From Gammaproteobacteria bacterium (GTDB lineage Bacteria > Pseudomonadota > Gammaproteobacteria > HK1): 34,063 nt of DNA. The stretch lies in NCBI GenBank assembly GCA_021773635.1, contig JAJFJV010000043.1, positions 1-34,063 of the forward strand, in the 5' to 3' direction. The notes beneath the pieces are model-generated. The model was given only the letters and a program-made list of their open reading frames with translations. It had not been told where the DNA came from and ran no database searches. The position numbers were made by a program, and so were the translations under genes. Below, one piece after another: positions 9,969-18,325 of the stretch (the stretch's first letter is position 1; every line of letters begins with the position of its first letter).

Positions 9969-10899
9969 CGCTGGCCCCCTGATTGTCGGTGGTGAGCAGG
10001 CGATCACCGTAAAACACCGAGTTGGCACCGGCAAAGAAACACAGCGCCTGGGCCTCATCGGACAGTGCCTCGCGCCCGGCGGAGAGACGAAGGTGGGATT
10101 GCGGCATAAGAATGCGCGCCACCGCGATAGTGCGCACCAGTTCCAGCGGCTCTAGCGGCGGCGTATCGGCCAGCGGCGTACCCGGCACCGGCACCAGCAT
10201 GTTGACCGGCACGCTCTCCGGCGGCGGGTTCATATTGGCCAAGGTCTCCAGCATCCCGGCACGATCCTCACGGCCCTCGCCCATGCCGATAATGCCACCG
10301 GAACAGAGCTTGAGCCCCGCGCCGCGTGCCTTGCCCAGAGTATCAAGCCGGTCATCATAACTGCGCGTGCTGATCACCTCAGGATAATATTCCTCCGAGG
10401 TATCGATATTATGGTTGTAATAATCCAGCCCGGCCTCACGCAGCGCCTCCGCCTGCTCGGGCTTGAGCATGCCGAGGGTCATGCAGGTCTCGAGCCCGAG
10501 GGACTTCACCCGTTCAACCAGCGCCGCCACCTTTGGCACATCACGATCTTTAAGCTCGCGCCAGGCCGCACCCATGCAGAAACGGCTGGCCCCGGCATCC
10601 TTTGCCGCTTGCGCAGCCTGCTCTACCTCTTCCACCGGAGACAGCTTCTCTACTTGGAGTTTCGTGGTGTAAGACGCGCTCTGGCCACAATATTTGCAGT
10701 CCTCGGCACACCCACCGGTCTTGATAGACATCAGGGTGCTGAGCTGCAGGCCATTGGCGTCCCAATGCTGCCGATGCACGGTGTGGGCCCGGTGCAGCAG
10801 GTCGTTGAAGGACAGTGCATAGAGTTCGAGAATCGCCTCCCGGCTCCAGCCGGCTTCGGCGGGCGCGGAAGAAATTGTGGCGCGTTGGGTACTTTCCAT
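9910..10899 (-). CDS. bioB: Biotin synthase
   Basis: Radical SAM enzyme that inserts sulfur into dethiobiotin, the last step of biotin synthesis. The 329-residue protein has the SAM cluster motif CAEDCKYC with C64, C68 and C71. It also has the conserved RFCMGAAWR and [13 protein letters not shown] segments and SAGRE with the Arg that coordinates the auxiliary [2Fe-2S] cluster in characterised enzymes. Starts 32 bp downstream of bioD on the same strand, so very likely cotranscribed with it. Its 3' end may overlap the start of the lipoprotein gene. Confidence 0.98.
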   Translation of the reverse strand: MESTQRATISSAPAEAGWSREAILELYALSFNDLLHRAHTVHRQHWDANGLQLSTLMSIKTGGCAEDCKYCGQSASYTTKLQVEKLSPVEEVEQAAQAAKDAGASRFCMGAAWRELKDRDVPKVAALVERVKSLGLETCMTLGMLKPEQAEALREAGLDYYNHNIDTSEEYYPEVISTRSYDDRLDTLGKARGAGLKLCSGGIIGMGEGREDRAGMLETLANMNPPPESVPVNMLVPVPGTPLADTPPLEPLELVRTIAVARILMPQSHLRLSAGREALSDEAQALCFFAGANSVFYGDRLLTTDNQGASDDQKLFASLGLHTEPAPAS

Positions 10900-10931
10900 C
10901 TGCTGACTACCAGTAAACTATGAACGGCCGC

Positions 10932-11588
10932 CTATTCTAGCGCATCCAGCGCCCGGCTGAGTTCCCCGGCGCACTGCGCTATTGAGCGTGGCGAAAGCGA
11001 TGCCAGCACCGGCACCTCGGCAATCACGGGCACCTTTCCATAACACTCGATAGCCTCACGATTCGCCATATCGCGGGCTCCATTCATCACCGCCCCGATA
11101 ATCTTCAGCCCACGCCGGCGCAAGGCCTCAATGGAAAGCAGCGTGTGATTGATGGTGCCGAGCCCGGAGCGCGCCACCAGCAACACCGGCAACCCAAGAC
11201 GCGCCATCAGGTCCACCATCAAGGATTCGTCATTCAGCGGCACCAGCGCCCCGCCCGCACCCTCCACCACCAGCGGTCGCTGGTCCACGGGCAAGTGGAA
11301 GTCCGGCAACTCGATACGCACCCCTTCACGCCGCGCCGCCTCATGCGGAGAACGCGGCGTCCGCAATTCATAGGCGGGTGGATGGATACGAAAGTCCGGC
11401 AAGCCCGTCATACGCTGCACCGCGGCACTATCGCCACCACCTTCCAGCCCCGCCTGCACCGGTTTCCAGTAGCTCCCGTCCAGAGCCAGGGTAAGTGCTG
11501 CTGAGATAACCGTCTTACCGATGCCAGTATCGGTGCCGGTGACAAAAAGTCCACCGGCGTAATGGATTGACGCGAGGGAATTTCTCAT
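10932..11588 (-). CDS. bioD: Dethiobiotin synthetase
   Basis: ATP-dependent carboxylation of 7,8-diaminopelargonic acid to dethiobiotin. The 218-residue protein has the P-loop GTDTGIGKT (18-26), the substrate-binding KPVQAG segment, and VEGAGGALVPL, all hallmark positions of BioD. Length fits the family (about 225). The ATG start has no clear ribosome site; other upstream starts run into stops. A 136-bp gap separates it from the protease gene, enough for its own promoter. It heads a probable bioD-bioB pair. Confidence 0.96.
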   Translation of the reverse strand: MRNSLASIHYAGGLFVTGTDTGIGKTVISAALTLALDGSYWKPVQAGLEGGGDSAAVQRMTGLPDFRIHPPAYELRTPRSPHEAARREGVRIELPDFHLPVDQRPLVVEGAGGALVPLNDESLMVDLMARLGLPVLLVARSGLGTINHTLLSIEALRRRGLKIIGAVMNGARDMANREAIECYGKVPVIAEVPVLASLSPRSIAQCAGELSRALDALE

Positions 11589-11724
11589 AAAATGCTTGAC
11601 TAGAATTCAGGAACCATCTGGCTCCTTGTACTCTAGAACATCCCTACTCAAACGAACATGTATGGGTGGTTAAAACTTAATCCCTCCGCCCCTTTGTTAG
11701 ACGAAAAGGCAAGCGCGAGTGTTA

Positions 11725-12249
11725 TTACTGTTGCTGGCGAAGGATCAGCGTACCGTCACGCTGGATAAGCTCCAGTTTGCGCAAAAAACTCATGCCTAAC
11801 AGTACCTCGTTGCCCTGCATGTAGGGATTGATGCCGGCACTGATATCGCGCAGTTTGATGGCTCCCAGTTCGACGCTGTCGAGGCGGGTGAGGTAGGTGG
11901 AGATCGTTCCATTGGCGGTTTGTGTGCGGGTGGCCGGGCCTTCTTTCAGGCCGATACGCCGGGCCAGGCTTTGGGGCACTGAAACGGTGGAGGCCCCGGT
12001 ATCGAGCAGGAACACAACCTCGTGGCCGTTTATGGCACCCTTCGCCAGATAGTGCCCCCGCCGGTTTTGCTGTAACCGGGTTTCTGCAGCGCCATTGCCC
12101 AAAGTACGACTGTTTAGGGCCTTGTTCGGATTGTGCTGCCAATCCAGCAGGTTGCTGAATAACAGACTCAGCAAGCCAAGCACACCGAGCCAGGTGAGCA
12201 CGATCATGGTGCCACCCAGGCGTTTTACTTGCTTCTCATCCGAGTCCAT
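11725..12249 (-). CDS. Membrane-anchored retropepsin-like aspartic protease
   Basis: The 174-residue protein has one N-terminal transmembrane segment (about 14-34, GTMIVLTWLGVLGLLSLLF) followed by a single retropepsin-type domain with the active-site motif FLLDTGAS (about 80-87) and the second conserved block VLLGMSFLRKLEL (about 149-161). This matches the clan AA aspartic protease family found in proteobacteria (the TIGR02281 type). Such proteins should act as dimers, since each gives one DTG. The domain is probably periplasmic. Substrate unknown. It sits between the cytochrome gene and bioD and has no evident link to biotin synthesis. Confidence 0.9.
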   Translation of the reverse strand: MDSDEKQVKRLGGTMIVLTWLGVLGLLSLLFSNLLDWQHNPNKALNSRTLGNGAAETRLQQNRRGHYLAKGAINGHEVVFLLDTGASTVSVPQSLARRIGLKEGPATRTQTANGTISTYLTRLDSVELGAIKLRDISAGINPYMQGNEVLLGMSFLRKLELIQRDGTLILRQQQ

Positions 12250-12321
12250 CGATGGTGCTGTGATATTTGGCTACTGCTCGCAAAAGATTTTAGTGGAAAT
12301 GTGCCGCATTTATAGCACGCC

Positions 12322-12358
12322 AATCACACTACAATGCTCTAAAGATCATGGTGTGATT
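12322..12358. repeat. 8-bp inverted repeat in the protease upstream region
   Basis: AATCACAC (12322-12329) and GTGTGATT (12351-12358) are perfect arms 21 nt apart, about 75-110 bp upstream of the protease start on the minus strand. This is operator-like spacing, but it could also be a weak hairpin. No regulator can be assigned. Confidence 0.35.
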
Positions 12359-12409
12359 TCTCGTCACCCCCCGACACCCCTATTGCTCAAGTCGGGGTCG
12401 AGTGGGCTC

Positions 12410-13804
12410 TTAACGCTGCCTAGGAAGCGTCTGGACGTAGGCCAGGATGTTCGTCAGGGTTTTCATCCCCAGGGCTCGCAGGGCCGGCATGGCCTCGTCA
12501 GGATGACCATTGATCATCTTGTGCAGTGCCTCCTGGGGATTTTTCCGGGTGGTCCGGCCCAGTGGCGAGATGGTGGTAACCAGGGTGCCATCAAGTCCGT
12601 GGCAAGAGGCACAAATGGTTGTGTAAAGCGCTTTGTCCTTGGTTCTGTCTCCCTTGGCCAATCCCGACATGTAGTCAATGTATTTATTCATATCAACCTG
12701 GCCGGCACTGACGAAATTTGCCAGATCATGGAAATCCTGCACCGAAAGGATGTTCCCATAGCGATGATTATCATCTTTGAGAATGGCAGTGATAGAACCA
12801 AGGTCGGAACCCGATCTGTTCTGGATGCCTTTGATACCGGTGAAATGTATCCCCGCGGAGAAAACGCCATCCCGCCCGAGGTAATCCCATCCGTGGCATT
12901 CCTTGCAACGCCAGTTGGTCAGCGGTTTTTTGGCAAATTTTTCGGTGATGGGATAAGCCGGGTGTCTCTTGTTTGGCGGGTAATCCGGACCGGCATTCGA
13001 TAGAAAGAATTCCCCGAGTTCCTTACGCCAGTTGTCATATAAACGGCCACCGCGAACGATGGAGGACATGATTTCACCATCGGGCAAGTTCTGGATATAG
13101 GCAAGGATATCGACCAATATCTGACGATCCAGAACCCGGAGAGCAGGCATTTTTTCCGCCGGATGACCATTGAGAATCTTGTGTAGCGCCTCCCAGGGAT
13201 TATCGCGGGCAATATCTCCAAGGGGGAGGATGGTCTGCAGTTTGTATCCGTCCCGGCCGTGGCATCCGGCGCAGATCGACTTGTAATAGTCCCGACGTTT
13301 CGAGATATCTCCCTTGGCCATTTTAGTTGCACGGTCGATATATTGATTCATATCAACCTGTCCCTTGCTCACAAAGTTGGCAATATCCCGGAAATCCTCA
13401 TCGACCATCAGTGGACCGTATGCGTGGGTGGCATCTTTGAGTACAGCAACAATTTTCTCGGGGTCCTTTCCCGCCATAGCCTGTATTCCCTTGATCCCGG
13501 TTGCGTGGTTACCTTTGCCATAAACACCCTCCCGGCCCCGGTAGTCCCAGCCATGGCACTCCTTGCACCGCCAGTTGGTTTTTGGATCTGCAGCGTAGGC
13601 CTTGTCAACCGGATAGGCCGGATGTGCCCGCGCGGGTGCGCGTTCCCGGGTTTCTTCATACCAGTTGTCATAGAGCCGTCCACCACGGGCGATGGATGAC
13701 TGCAACTCTCCCGCAAAAACCGGAGATGGCGTAATAACGACTACCCCAAATATGAGCACAACCAGGGCAGGAAACGATTTTGCAACATCCAGTAAAAAGT
13801 TCAT
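12410..13804 (-). CDS. Periplasmic tetraheme c-type cytochrome made of two duplicated diheme units
   Basis: The 464-residue protein has a signal peptide (hydrophobic FPALVVLIFGVVVI, cleavage likely after VFA, residue 31) and four CxxCH heme sites: CKECH at 80-84, CAGCH at 178-182, CKECH at 300-304 and CASCH at 398-402. The spacing is exactly 220 residues between equivalent sites, so the gene is a tandem duplication of a diheme module. Each module starts SSI-x-RGGRLYDNW and ends with a KMPALR/AMPALR Met, likely the axial ligand of its second heme (M219, M439). The second copy has nine extra residues before its first heme. Start at the ATG giving this signal peptide; an upstream start at 13867 would spoil it. 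Likely an electron carrier; partner enzymes are not nearby. Confidence 0.93.
   Translation of the reverse strand: MNFLLDVAKSFPALVVLIFGVVVITPSPVFAGELQSSIARGGRLYDNWYEETRERAPARAHPAYPVDKAYAADPKTNWRCKECHGWDYRGREGVYGKGNHATGIKGIQAMAGKDPEKIVAVLKDATHAYGPLMVDEDFRDIANFVSKGQVDMNQYIDRATKMAKGDISKRRDYYKSICAGCHGRDGYKLQTILPLGDIARDNPWEALHKILNGHPAEKMPALRVLDRQILVDILAYIQNLPDGEIMSSIVRGGRLYDNWRKELGEFFLSNAGPDYPPNKRHPAYPITEKFAKKPLTNWRCKECHGWDYLGRDGVFSAGIHFTGIKGIQNRSGSDLGSITAILKDDNHRYGNILSVQDFHDLANFVSAGQVDMNKYIDYMSGLAKGDRTKDKALYTTICASCHGLDGTLVTTISPLGRTTRKNPQEALHKMINGHPDEAMPALRALGMKTLTNILAYVQTLPRQR
12419..13699 (-). repeat. Internal duplication within the cytochrome gene
   Basis: The coding segments 13070-13699 and 12419-13066 encode two homologous diheme modules. 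The protein blocks GGRLYDNW, NWRCKECHGWDY, TGIKGIQ, GQVDMN and EALHK-x-x-NGHP recur in the same order. The DNA has diverged at third positions, so the duplication is old rather than an assembly artefact. Confidence 0.9.
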
Positions 13805-13917
13805 GACAGCAGAGCCCCGCCTGTTAACTTGAATACGGCCTGTTGTGACAAAAGCGATGAGCCTCACACAAAAAGTAGCCTAATACTCCGGAAGCCACAG
13901 CCTGCTGATCTATCTAG

Positions 13918-14562
13918 CTAAATAGCCGCCATAAACGCCCGGATGTGGGTCGCACACCATACGGGTGCACTGTTGGGCAGGAGGTGACCGTCTTCGCGCC
14001 AGTGGCAGCCACCCCGTGGGCAAGCGGCGAAGGCAGCCGTGGTCATAGCGGGAGAAACAATGGGGTCATTCCTTCCAGCCAGCACCAGCAGTGGAACGGA
14101 AAGACCTTGCAGGCGCTCCCGCTCATCCCACTGCAGCAGCCAGCTCAAGCCCTCTTTCAGGGTATTCCAATGGGGCGTTCCCGGCATTGCATGCTCTATT
14201 CCGCAACGCGCCTGAAAATCAGTGAGCACCTGCTCCGGTGCTTTGGCCATATCCCGCTGCATGGCACGTACCTGCCCCCGTGGCACCCCCTCGGGGAAAT
14301 CCTTGCTGGCGGTAAAACGCGGGAAGGCATTGATCCCCACCAGGCCGATGCATTGCTCCGGCAGGTGGCGCAACAACCAGGGAAAACCAAGGGAGTGGCC
14401 CACCGCCACTACTGGGCCATCTACAGCAGGGATTTCAGGCTCGCCGTAGAAGCCAAGATCCGCGGTTACAGAGGGATAGTTGCCCAGCTCTCGCCGTAGC
14501 GGCTCCCAGAAGTGCCGGTCGAAGGCCCAGCCGTGGACCAGTAACAAAGTGGGCCGGAACAA
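13918..14562 (-). CDS. bioH: Alpha/beta hydrolase, BioH-like pimeloyl-ACP methyl ester carboxylesterase
   Basis: BioH removes the methyl ester from pimeloyl-ACP methyl ester, ending synthesis of the biotin pimelate moiety. The 214-residue protein starts VHGWAFDRHFWEPL and has the nucleophile elbow GHSLG (S57), with D166 in GRNDP and H193 in DGHLL completing the triad. It is shorter than E. coli BioH (256), mainly in the lid region, but the fold landmarks are all present. It begins with TTG only 3 bp after the bioF stop, so it is translated from the same message. The bioF neighbour supports BioH over a generic esterase. Confidence 0.87.
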   Translation of the reverse strand: MFRPTLLLVHGWAFDRHFWEPLRRELGNYPSVTADLGFYGEPEIPAVDGPVVAVGHSLGFPWLLRHLPEQCIGLVGINAFPRFTASKDFPEGVPRGQVRAMQRDMAKAPEQVLTDFQARCGIEHAMPGTPHWNTLKEGLSWLLQWDERERLQGLSVPLLVLAGRNDPIVSPAMTTAAFAACPRGGCHWREDGHLLPNSAPVWCATHIRAFMAAI

Positions 14563-14565
14563 GTT

Positions 14566-15750
14566 TCAGCCCGCGTACCCGGCAAGTTCCGGAGCAAGAT
14601 CAATCAGATGTTGCAGATCTTCCGCGCTGTGATCCGCGGTAACGGCAAAGCGGATGCGACTGCTGCCAGGGGGAACGGTAGGAGGACGAATGGCAATGCC
14701 AAGGACGCCTTGTCTTTGCAGATATTCACTCGCGGCCTGCGCCCGGGTGCTGTCGCCGAGGATGACCGGCACGATATGGCTGGCGGAAGTTCCGGTATTG
14801 AGCCCAGCGGCTTGAAAGCCCCGGCGCAAGGTCTCGCCATTTTGGGCCAGACGCTCCCGCGCAGCACCCAGTTCCGGTACCAGATCCAGGGCTGCATCCA
14901 TGGCTCCCAGCACCCCGGGGGGCAATGCGGTGGAGTAAATGAAGCCGGCACAGCGATTGATCAAATAGGCCTTCATCTGCTCCGAACAAACCACATAGGC
15001 ACCAAAACCACCGAGGGCCTTGCTGAAGGTGCCCATGGCCAACTGGACCTTGCCCGGGACCGGTCCGGAGAGCCCCATGCCCCCTTCCCCCATCACCCCT
15101 GTGGCATGGGCCTCGTCCAGATAGAGGAAGGCATCGTAGCGCTTCGCCAGCTCCGCGATGGCCGGAATATCTGCGCAATCGCCATCCATGCTGAACACCG
15201 ACTCGGTGAGAATAAAGCGCTTGCCCGGCTTCGATTCGGTGCGTTTGAGCTGCGTCTCGAGATGGTCGAGATCATTGTGACGATAGCGACTGAGTCGCAC
15301 ATTACGGCCCTGACAACCGTCCACCATGCTGGCATGCATATGTTTATCCGCATATACCAGCGCCGGACCAGCGAGAAGTTCATGGTCAAATAGCGCCCGC
15401 ATTACCGCGGCATTTGCCTGAAAGCCGCTGTTCATGATGAGCGCCGCCTCCGCACCCTTTAGCCGGACCAGCTTCTTTTCCACATCGCGGTGCAGCGGCA
15501 GGGTCCCGGTTACCAGACGTGAGGCACCGGCGCCGGTTCCCCATCCGGTGGCCCACTCCAACGCCCGATCGATGAGTGCCGGATGATGGGAAAGCCCCAG
15601 ATAATCGTTGGAGGAGAAATTTAGCAGGCGCTTACCCTTCCAACGCACCCGCGTGCTGCCCATGGGCCGGGCCACCTCCAGACGACGCAGGCCCGCAGCC
15701 TGCTCACGTTTGCCGAGCCAGCGTTTCAGATCCTGTTCGAGATCACTCAT
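14566..15750 (-). CDS. bioF: 8-amino-7-oxononanoate synthase
   Basis: PLP enzyme that condenses pimeloyl-ACP and alanine. The 394-residue protein has the oxoamine synthase signatures FSSNDYLGL (45-53), LDEAHATGVMG with D212 and H215, and the PLP lysine K244 in GTFSKALGGFG. Start is the ATG of MSDLEQDLKRW, inside the 13-bp gap left by the upstream cinA-like stop; the earlier TTG at 15756 is less likely. It heads a bioF-bioH pair, tightly coupled (3 bp). bioC and bioA are not in the window. Confidence 0.97.
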   Translation of the reverse strand: MSDLEQDLKRWLGKREQAAGLRRLEVARPMGSTRVRWKGKRLLNFSSNDYLGLSHHPALIDRALEWATGWGTGAGASRLVTGTLPLHRDVEKKLVRLKGAEAALIMNSGFQANAAVMRALFDHELLAGPALVYADKHMHASMVDGCQGRNVRLSRYRHNDLDHLETQLKRTESKPGKRFILTESVFSMDGDCADIPAIAELAKRYDAFLYLDEAHATGVMGEGGMGLSGPVPGKVQLAMGTFSKALGGFGAYVVCSEQMKAYLINRCAGFIYSTALPPGVLGAMDAALDLVPELGAARERLAQNGETLRRGFQAAGLNTGTSASHIVPVILGDSTRAQAASEYLQRQGVLGIAIRPPTVPPGSSRIRFAVTADHSAEDLQHLIDLAPELAGYAG

Positions 15751-15763
15751 GGGCAACTGTCAA

Positions 15764-16564
15764 TCAGCAGCTCGCGTGCTTGCCTTCATCGTCCATCGGT
15801 TCAACGCCATGGTTACGCAGCATCTCGCGCACTTCGTCGGCGGCCACCTGAATGCTGCTTTCCTCCGGGTGCCGCAGCACCAGGCTAACCCCAGCCTTGC
15901 CAGCACGCACGAAGATGTAGCTGCCGATTTCCACCTCGGGATGGCGTTCCTGGATAGTGGTCAGATCCGCCGCCAATATGCTCTCGGTAATAAAGGCCGA
16001 GATGGCATGGGAGCGTACCGGCTTACCCCCGACCAACATGTGCTTGAAACTGTGGAATTTGGCCTGGAATATCCGTGGCACTCCCGCCATAACGAAGACA
16101 TTCTCGATACGAAAGCCGGGGGCCTTGCTCAAGGGATTTTCCAGCAGGGTTGCGCCCAAAGGAATTCTTGCCATGCGCAGGCGTGCCTCGTTGAGGTCCT
16201 CCTCGCGGTAATGCTGGAGAAGCATTTTTACCGCCTCGGAATTTTGCTCTACCTTGAGGTCGAAGGCGCTGGCGACGGAATCCGTGGTGATATCGTCGTG
16301 GGTGGGGCCGATGCCGCCACTGGTGAAGACGTAATCGTAGCGGGCACGGGTGGTGTTTACCGCGTCAACTATCGTCGCCTCGTCATCGGAGATGACCCTT
16401 GCCTCGGCAAGACGAATCCCCAGCTCGTTCAGCTCCCTGCCGAGAAAGGCCAGATTGGCGTCCTGAATCCGCCCGGAAAGCAGCTCATTCCCGATGAGAA
16501 TAAGGCAGGCGGTATAGAGCTTTTTCGTCTCGCCCGGTCCTGCCGCCCCGTTTCCTTCACTCAT
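15764..16564 (-). CDS. CinA-type molybdopterin-binding-domain protein, short form
   Basis: The 266-residue protein is the N-terminal (MoCF-binding) domain of the competence/damage-inducible CinA family, with ILIGNELLSG (22-31) and the signature GGIGPTHDD (83-91). It lacks the C-terminal nicotinamide-nucleotide amidohydrolase domain of full-length CinA, so deamidase activity is not predicted. Short forms are common in proteobacteria and their function is unsettled. The ATG has an AGGAGA site 8 nt upstream. It ends 13 bp before bioF and may share its message. A foldback element lies just upstream of its start. Confidence 0.9.
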   Translation of the reverse strand: MSEGNGAAGPGETKKLYTACLILIGNELLSGRIQDANLAFLGRELNELGIRLAEARVISDDEATIVDAVNTTRARYDYVFTSGGIGPTHDDITTDSVASAFDLKVEQNSEAVKMLLQHYREEDLNEARLRMARIPLGATLLENPLSKAPGFRIENVFVMAGVPRIFQAKFHSFKHMLVGGKPVRSHAISAFITESILAADLTTIQERHPEVEIGSYIFVRAGKAGVSLVLRHPEESSIQVAADEVREMLRNHGVEPMDDEGKHASC

Positions 16565-16587
16565 ATTTTCATCTCCTGTTACGTTGA

Positions 16588-16746
16588 GGAACCTCTGATC
16601 TATTCGTGAACTCGTATCTTGTGCCCAAAATGCTCATCTTTATCGTTACTGATCTTCGCAATAGCTAGCTATTACGTGCGATCAGCGCCTCAAAGCTGAG
16701 CATTTTGAATCGCAATCTACTTCGTCCAGAATAAATCAGAGGTTCC
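16588..16746. mobile_element. 159-bp palindromic foldback element (MITE-like)
   Basis: Perfect 12-nt terminal inverted repeats, GGAACCTCTGAT (16588-16599) and ATCAGAGGTTCC (16735-16746), bracket a sequence that is imperfectly palindromic throughout. Further matched arms are CAAAATGCTCA (16626-16636) with TGAGCATTTTG (16697-16707), and CTGATC with GATCAG. The exact centre is the perfect palindrome AATAGCTAGCTATT (16660-16673). There is no coding capacity. Flanks are TTGA on the left and TTAG on the right, not a clear target duplication. The GGAACCTCTGA ends resemble IS5-family termini as I remember them. It lies between lnt and the cinA-like start. Confidence 0.85.
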
Positions 16747-16801
16747 TTAGTTCTTCACCGCTCCGGACCGGCGCGAGTTTGGCATAAATAGTCAGTGTCT
16801 A

Positions 16802-18325
16802 TCACCCTTCACGGCGGTCCCGAAGCCGCCATCCCGTCGCCAGCAACGAGAGCCCTAGGGCGGCAATCAGGATCGGCGCATTGCCGATGCGCACATACGG
16901 CGTGGCCCCGGCCATGGGGATCAGGCTTGCCCGCAGCACGTGGAACTCAAACTGCGGGGAACGGGCCAGCACCTTGCCGGAGGGCGAGACTACGGCACTG
17001 ATACCGGTATTGGTGGCACGCAACAGATAACGACCACTCTCCAGTGCCCGCATGCGCGCCATTTGCAGATGTTGATGAGGCCCAATGGAGTTGCCAAACC
17101 AGGCATCGTTGCTGATGTTCACCAGAAAGGCCGCCGCCGGCAACGCCGAAAGGACATCACGGGCAAAGGCCACCTCATAACAGATGAGTATCGCCGCCTG
17201 CATCCCCGCAATCGCTAGCAGCGGCGGTTGATCCGGCCCCGAGCTGAAATCCGGTAGCGGTGCTCCGAGGCGCCGCAGAATGGGCCGTAAAAGATCGGCC
17301 ATGGGCAGAAACTCGCCGAAAGGCACGAGGTGGCGCTTGTAATAAAAATCCGTTCCCCCCCCCATCACGGTAGCGGCATTCAGGTTACGCTTACCCTCGC
17401 GCTGCCATACCGGCAAGCCGAGAAGAATTTCCGTATTCTGCGCCTGCATCTCCACCCCGAGACCGGCCAGAAAGTCTGCATAGCGATGAGCAAAGCCCGG
17501 AAGTGCGGTCTCCGGCCAAATAATCAGGCGGGCGTCACTGTTGGCACGGCTGGCGCCAACATAGCGCTCCAGGATCGGTGCCCGCATCTGTGGCAACCAC
17601 TTTTGCTGCTGGGGAATATTGCCCTGAACCAGGGCGACCGACAGTTCCGGAGCGCTGGCGTGGCTCCAGCGCATAGACTGCAAACCGGCGCCGCCACCCC
17701 ATAGCAGGATCACTAGTACCACCGGCAACAGGGGGGGCCGGCGACTAAGGCAAAGCAGCAACACCCCCGCCGTCAGCGCTATCATCCATCCCAGCCCAAA
17801 GACCCCCAGGACCGGTGCCCAGCCCGCCAACGGGGTATCGATCTGGCTATAGCCGAGCTGCAGCCAGCTAAAGCCGGTAAACAGATAACCCCGCAGCCAC
17901 TCCATCAGCACCCATGCCGCGGGCCACAGCACGAGCAGGCGAAGCGGCCGGGCAAGCGATGTGGAAAGTGTTCCCAGCAGCGCGCCGAGGAGCGCGGGAT
18001 AAAGCGCCATAATGGCCACAAAACCCGCAGTGAGCAGACTGGCAACCAACGGATCGACGGCACTAAAGGTGAAGCTGACCCGAATCCAGAAAACCCCACC
18101 GCCGAACAGGCCGAGACCAAACAGCCAGCCACGAAAGCCTGCACGCCGGGGAGTACACCCCTCCCAGCTATAGAACAACACTGCCGGAGCAAGTACGGCC
18201 AACAGGGGAAAATCGTAGGGCGCGAAGGCAAAGGGCAACAGCAGCCCGGCGACAAGGGCCAGGCCATCCCCCCATCCCCCGTGGCGAAGGTCAATATGGG
18301 GCGGCCAGCTTGCCTCAGCCGTCAT
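16802..18325 (-). CDS. lnt: Apolipoprotein N-acyltransferase
   Basis: Inner-membrane enzyme that adds the third acyl chain to the N-terminal cysteine of lipoproteins. The 507-residue protein has N-terminal membrane segments (about 20-210) and a periplasmic nitrilase-like domain with the catalytic triad E272 (WPETALP), K330 (YKRHLVPFGEF) and C382 (ICYEV), matching E. coli E267/K335/C387. A last hydrophobic segment lies near 485-500. The start overlaps the corC stop by 11 bp. Lnt is the natural partner of the two predicted lipoproteins in this window, as a general maturation enzyme. Confidence 0.97.
   Translation of the reverse strand: MTAEASWPPHIDLRHGGWGDGLALVAGLLLPFAFAPYDFPLLAVLAPAVLFYSWEGCTPRRAGFRGWLFGLGLFGGGVFWIRVSFTFSAVDPLVASLLTAGFVAIMALYPALLGALLGTLSTSLARPLRLLVLWPAAWVLMEWLRGYLFTGFSWLQLGYSQIDTPLAGWAPVLGVFGLGWMIALTAGVLLLCLSRRPPLLPVVLVILLWGGGAGLQSMRWSHASAPELSVALVQGNIPQQQKWLPQMRAPILERYVGASRANSDARLIIWPETALPGFAHRYADFLAGLGVEMQAQNTEILLGLPVWQREGKRNLNAATVMGGGTDFYYKRHLVPFGEFLPMADLLRPILRRLGAPLPDFSSGPDQPPLLAIAGMQAAILICYEVAFARDVLSALPAAAFLVNISNDAWFGNSIGPHQHLQMARMRALESGRYLLRATNTGISAVVSPSGKVLARSPQFEFHVLRASLIPMAGATPYVRIGNAPILIAALGLSLLATGWRLRDRREG

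Noticed and set aside
11589-11724. BirA operator before bioD
   Set aside because: No TTGTAAACC-N15-GGTTTACAA-like palindrome is seen here or before bioF.
12095-13003. 302-residue open frame antisense to the cytochrome and protease genes
   Set aside because: The opposite strand carries heme motifs and a clear signal peptide, so this is a shadow.
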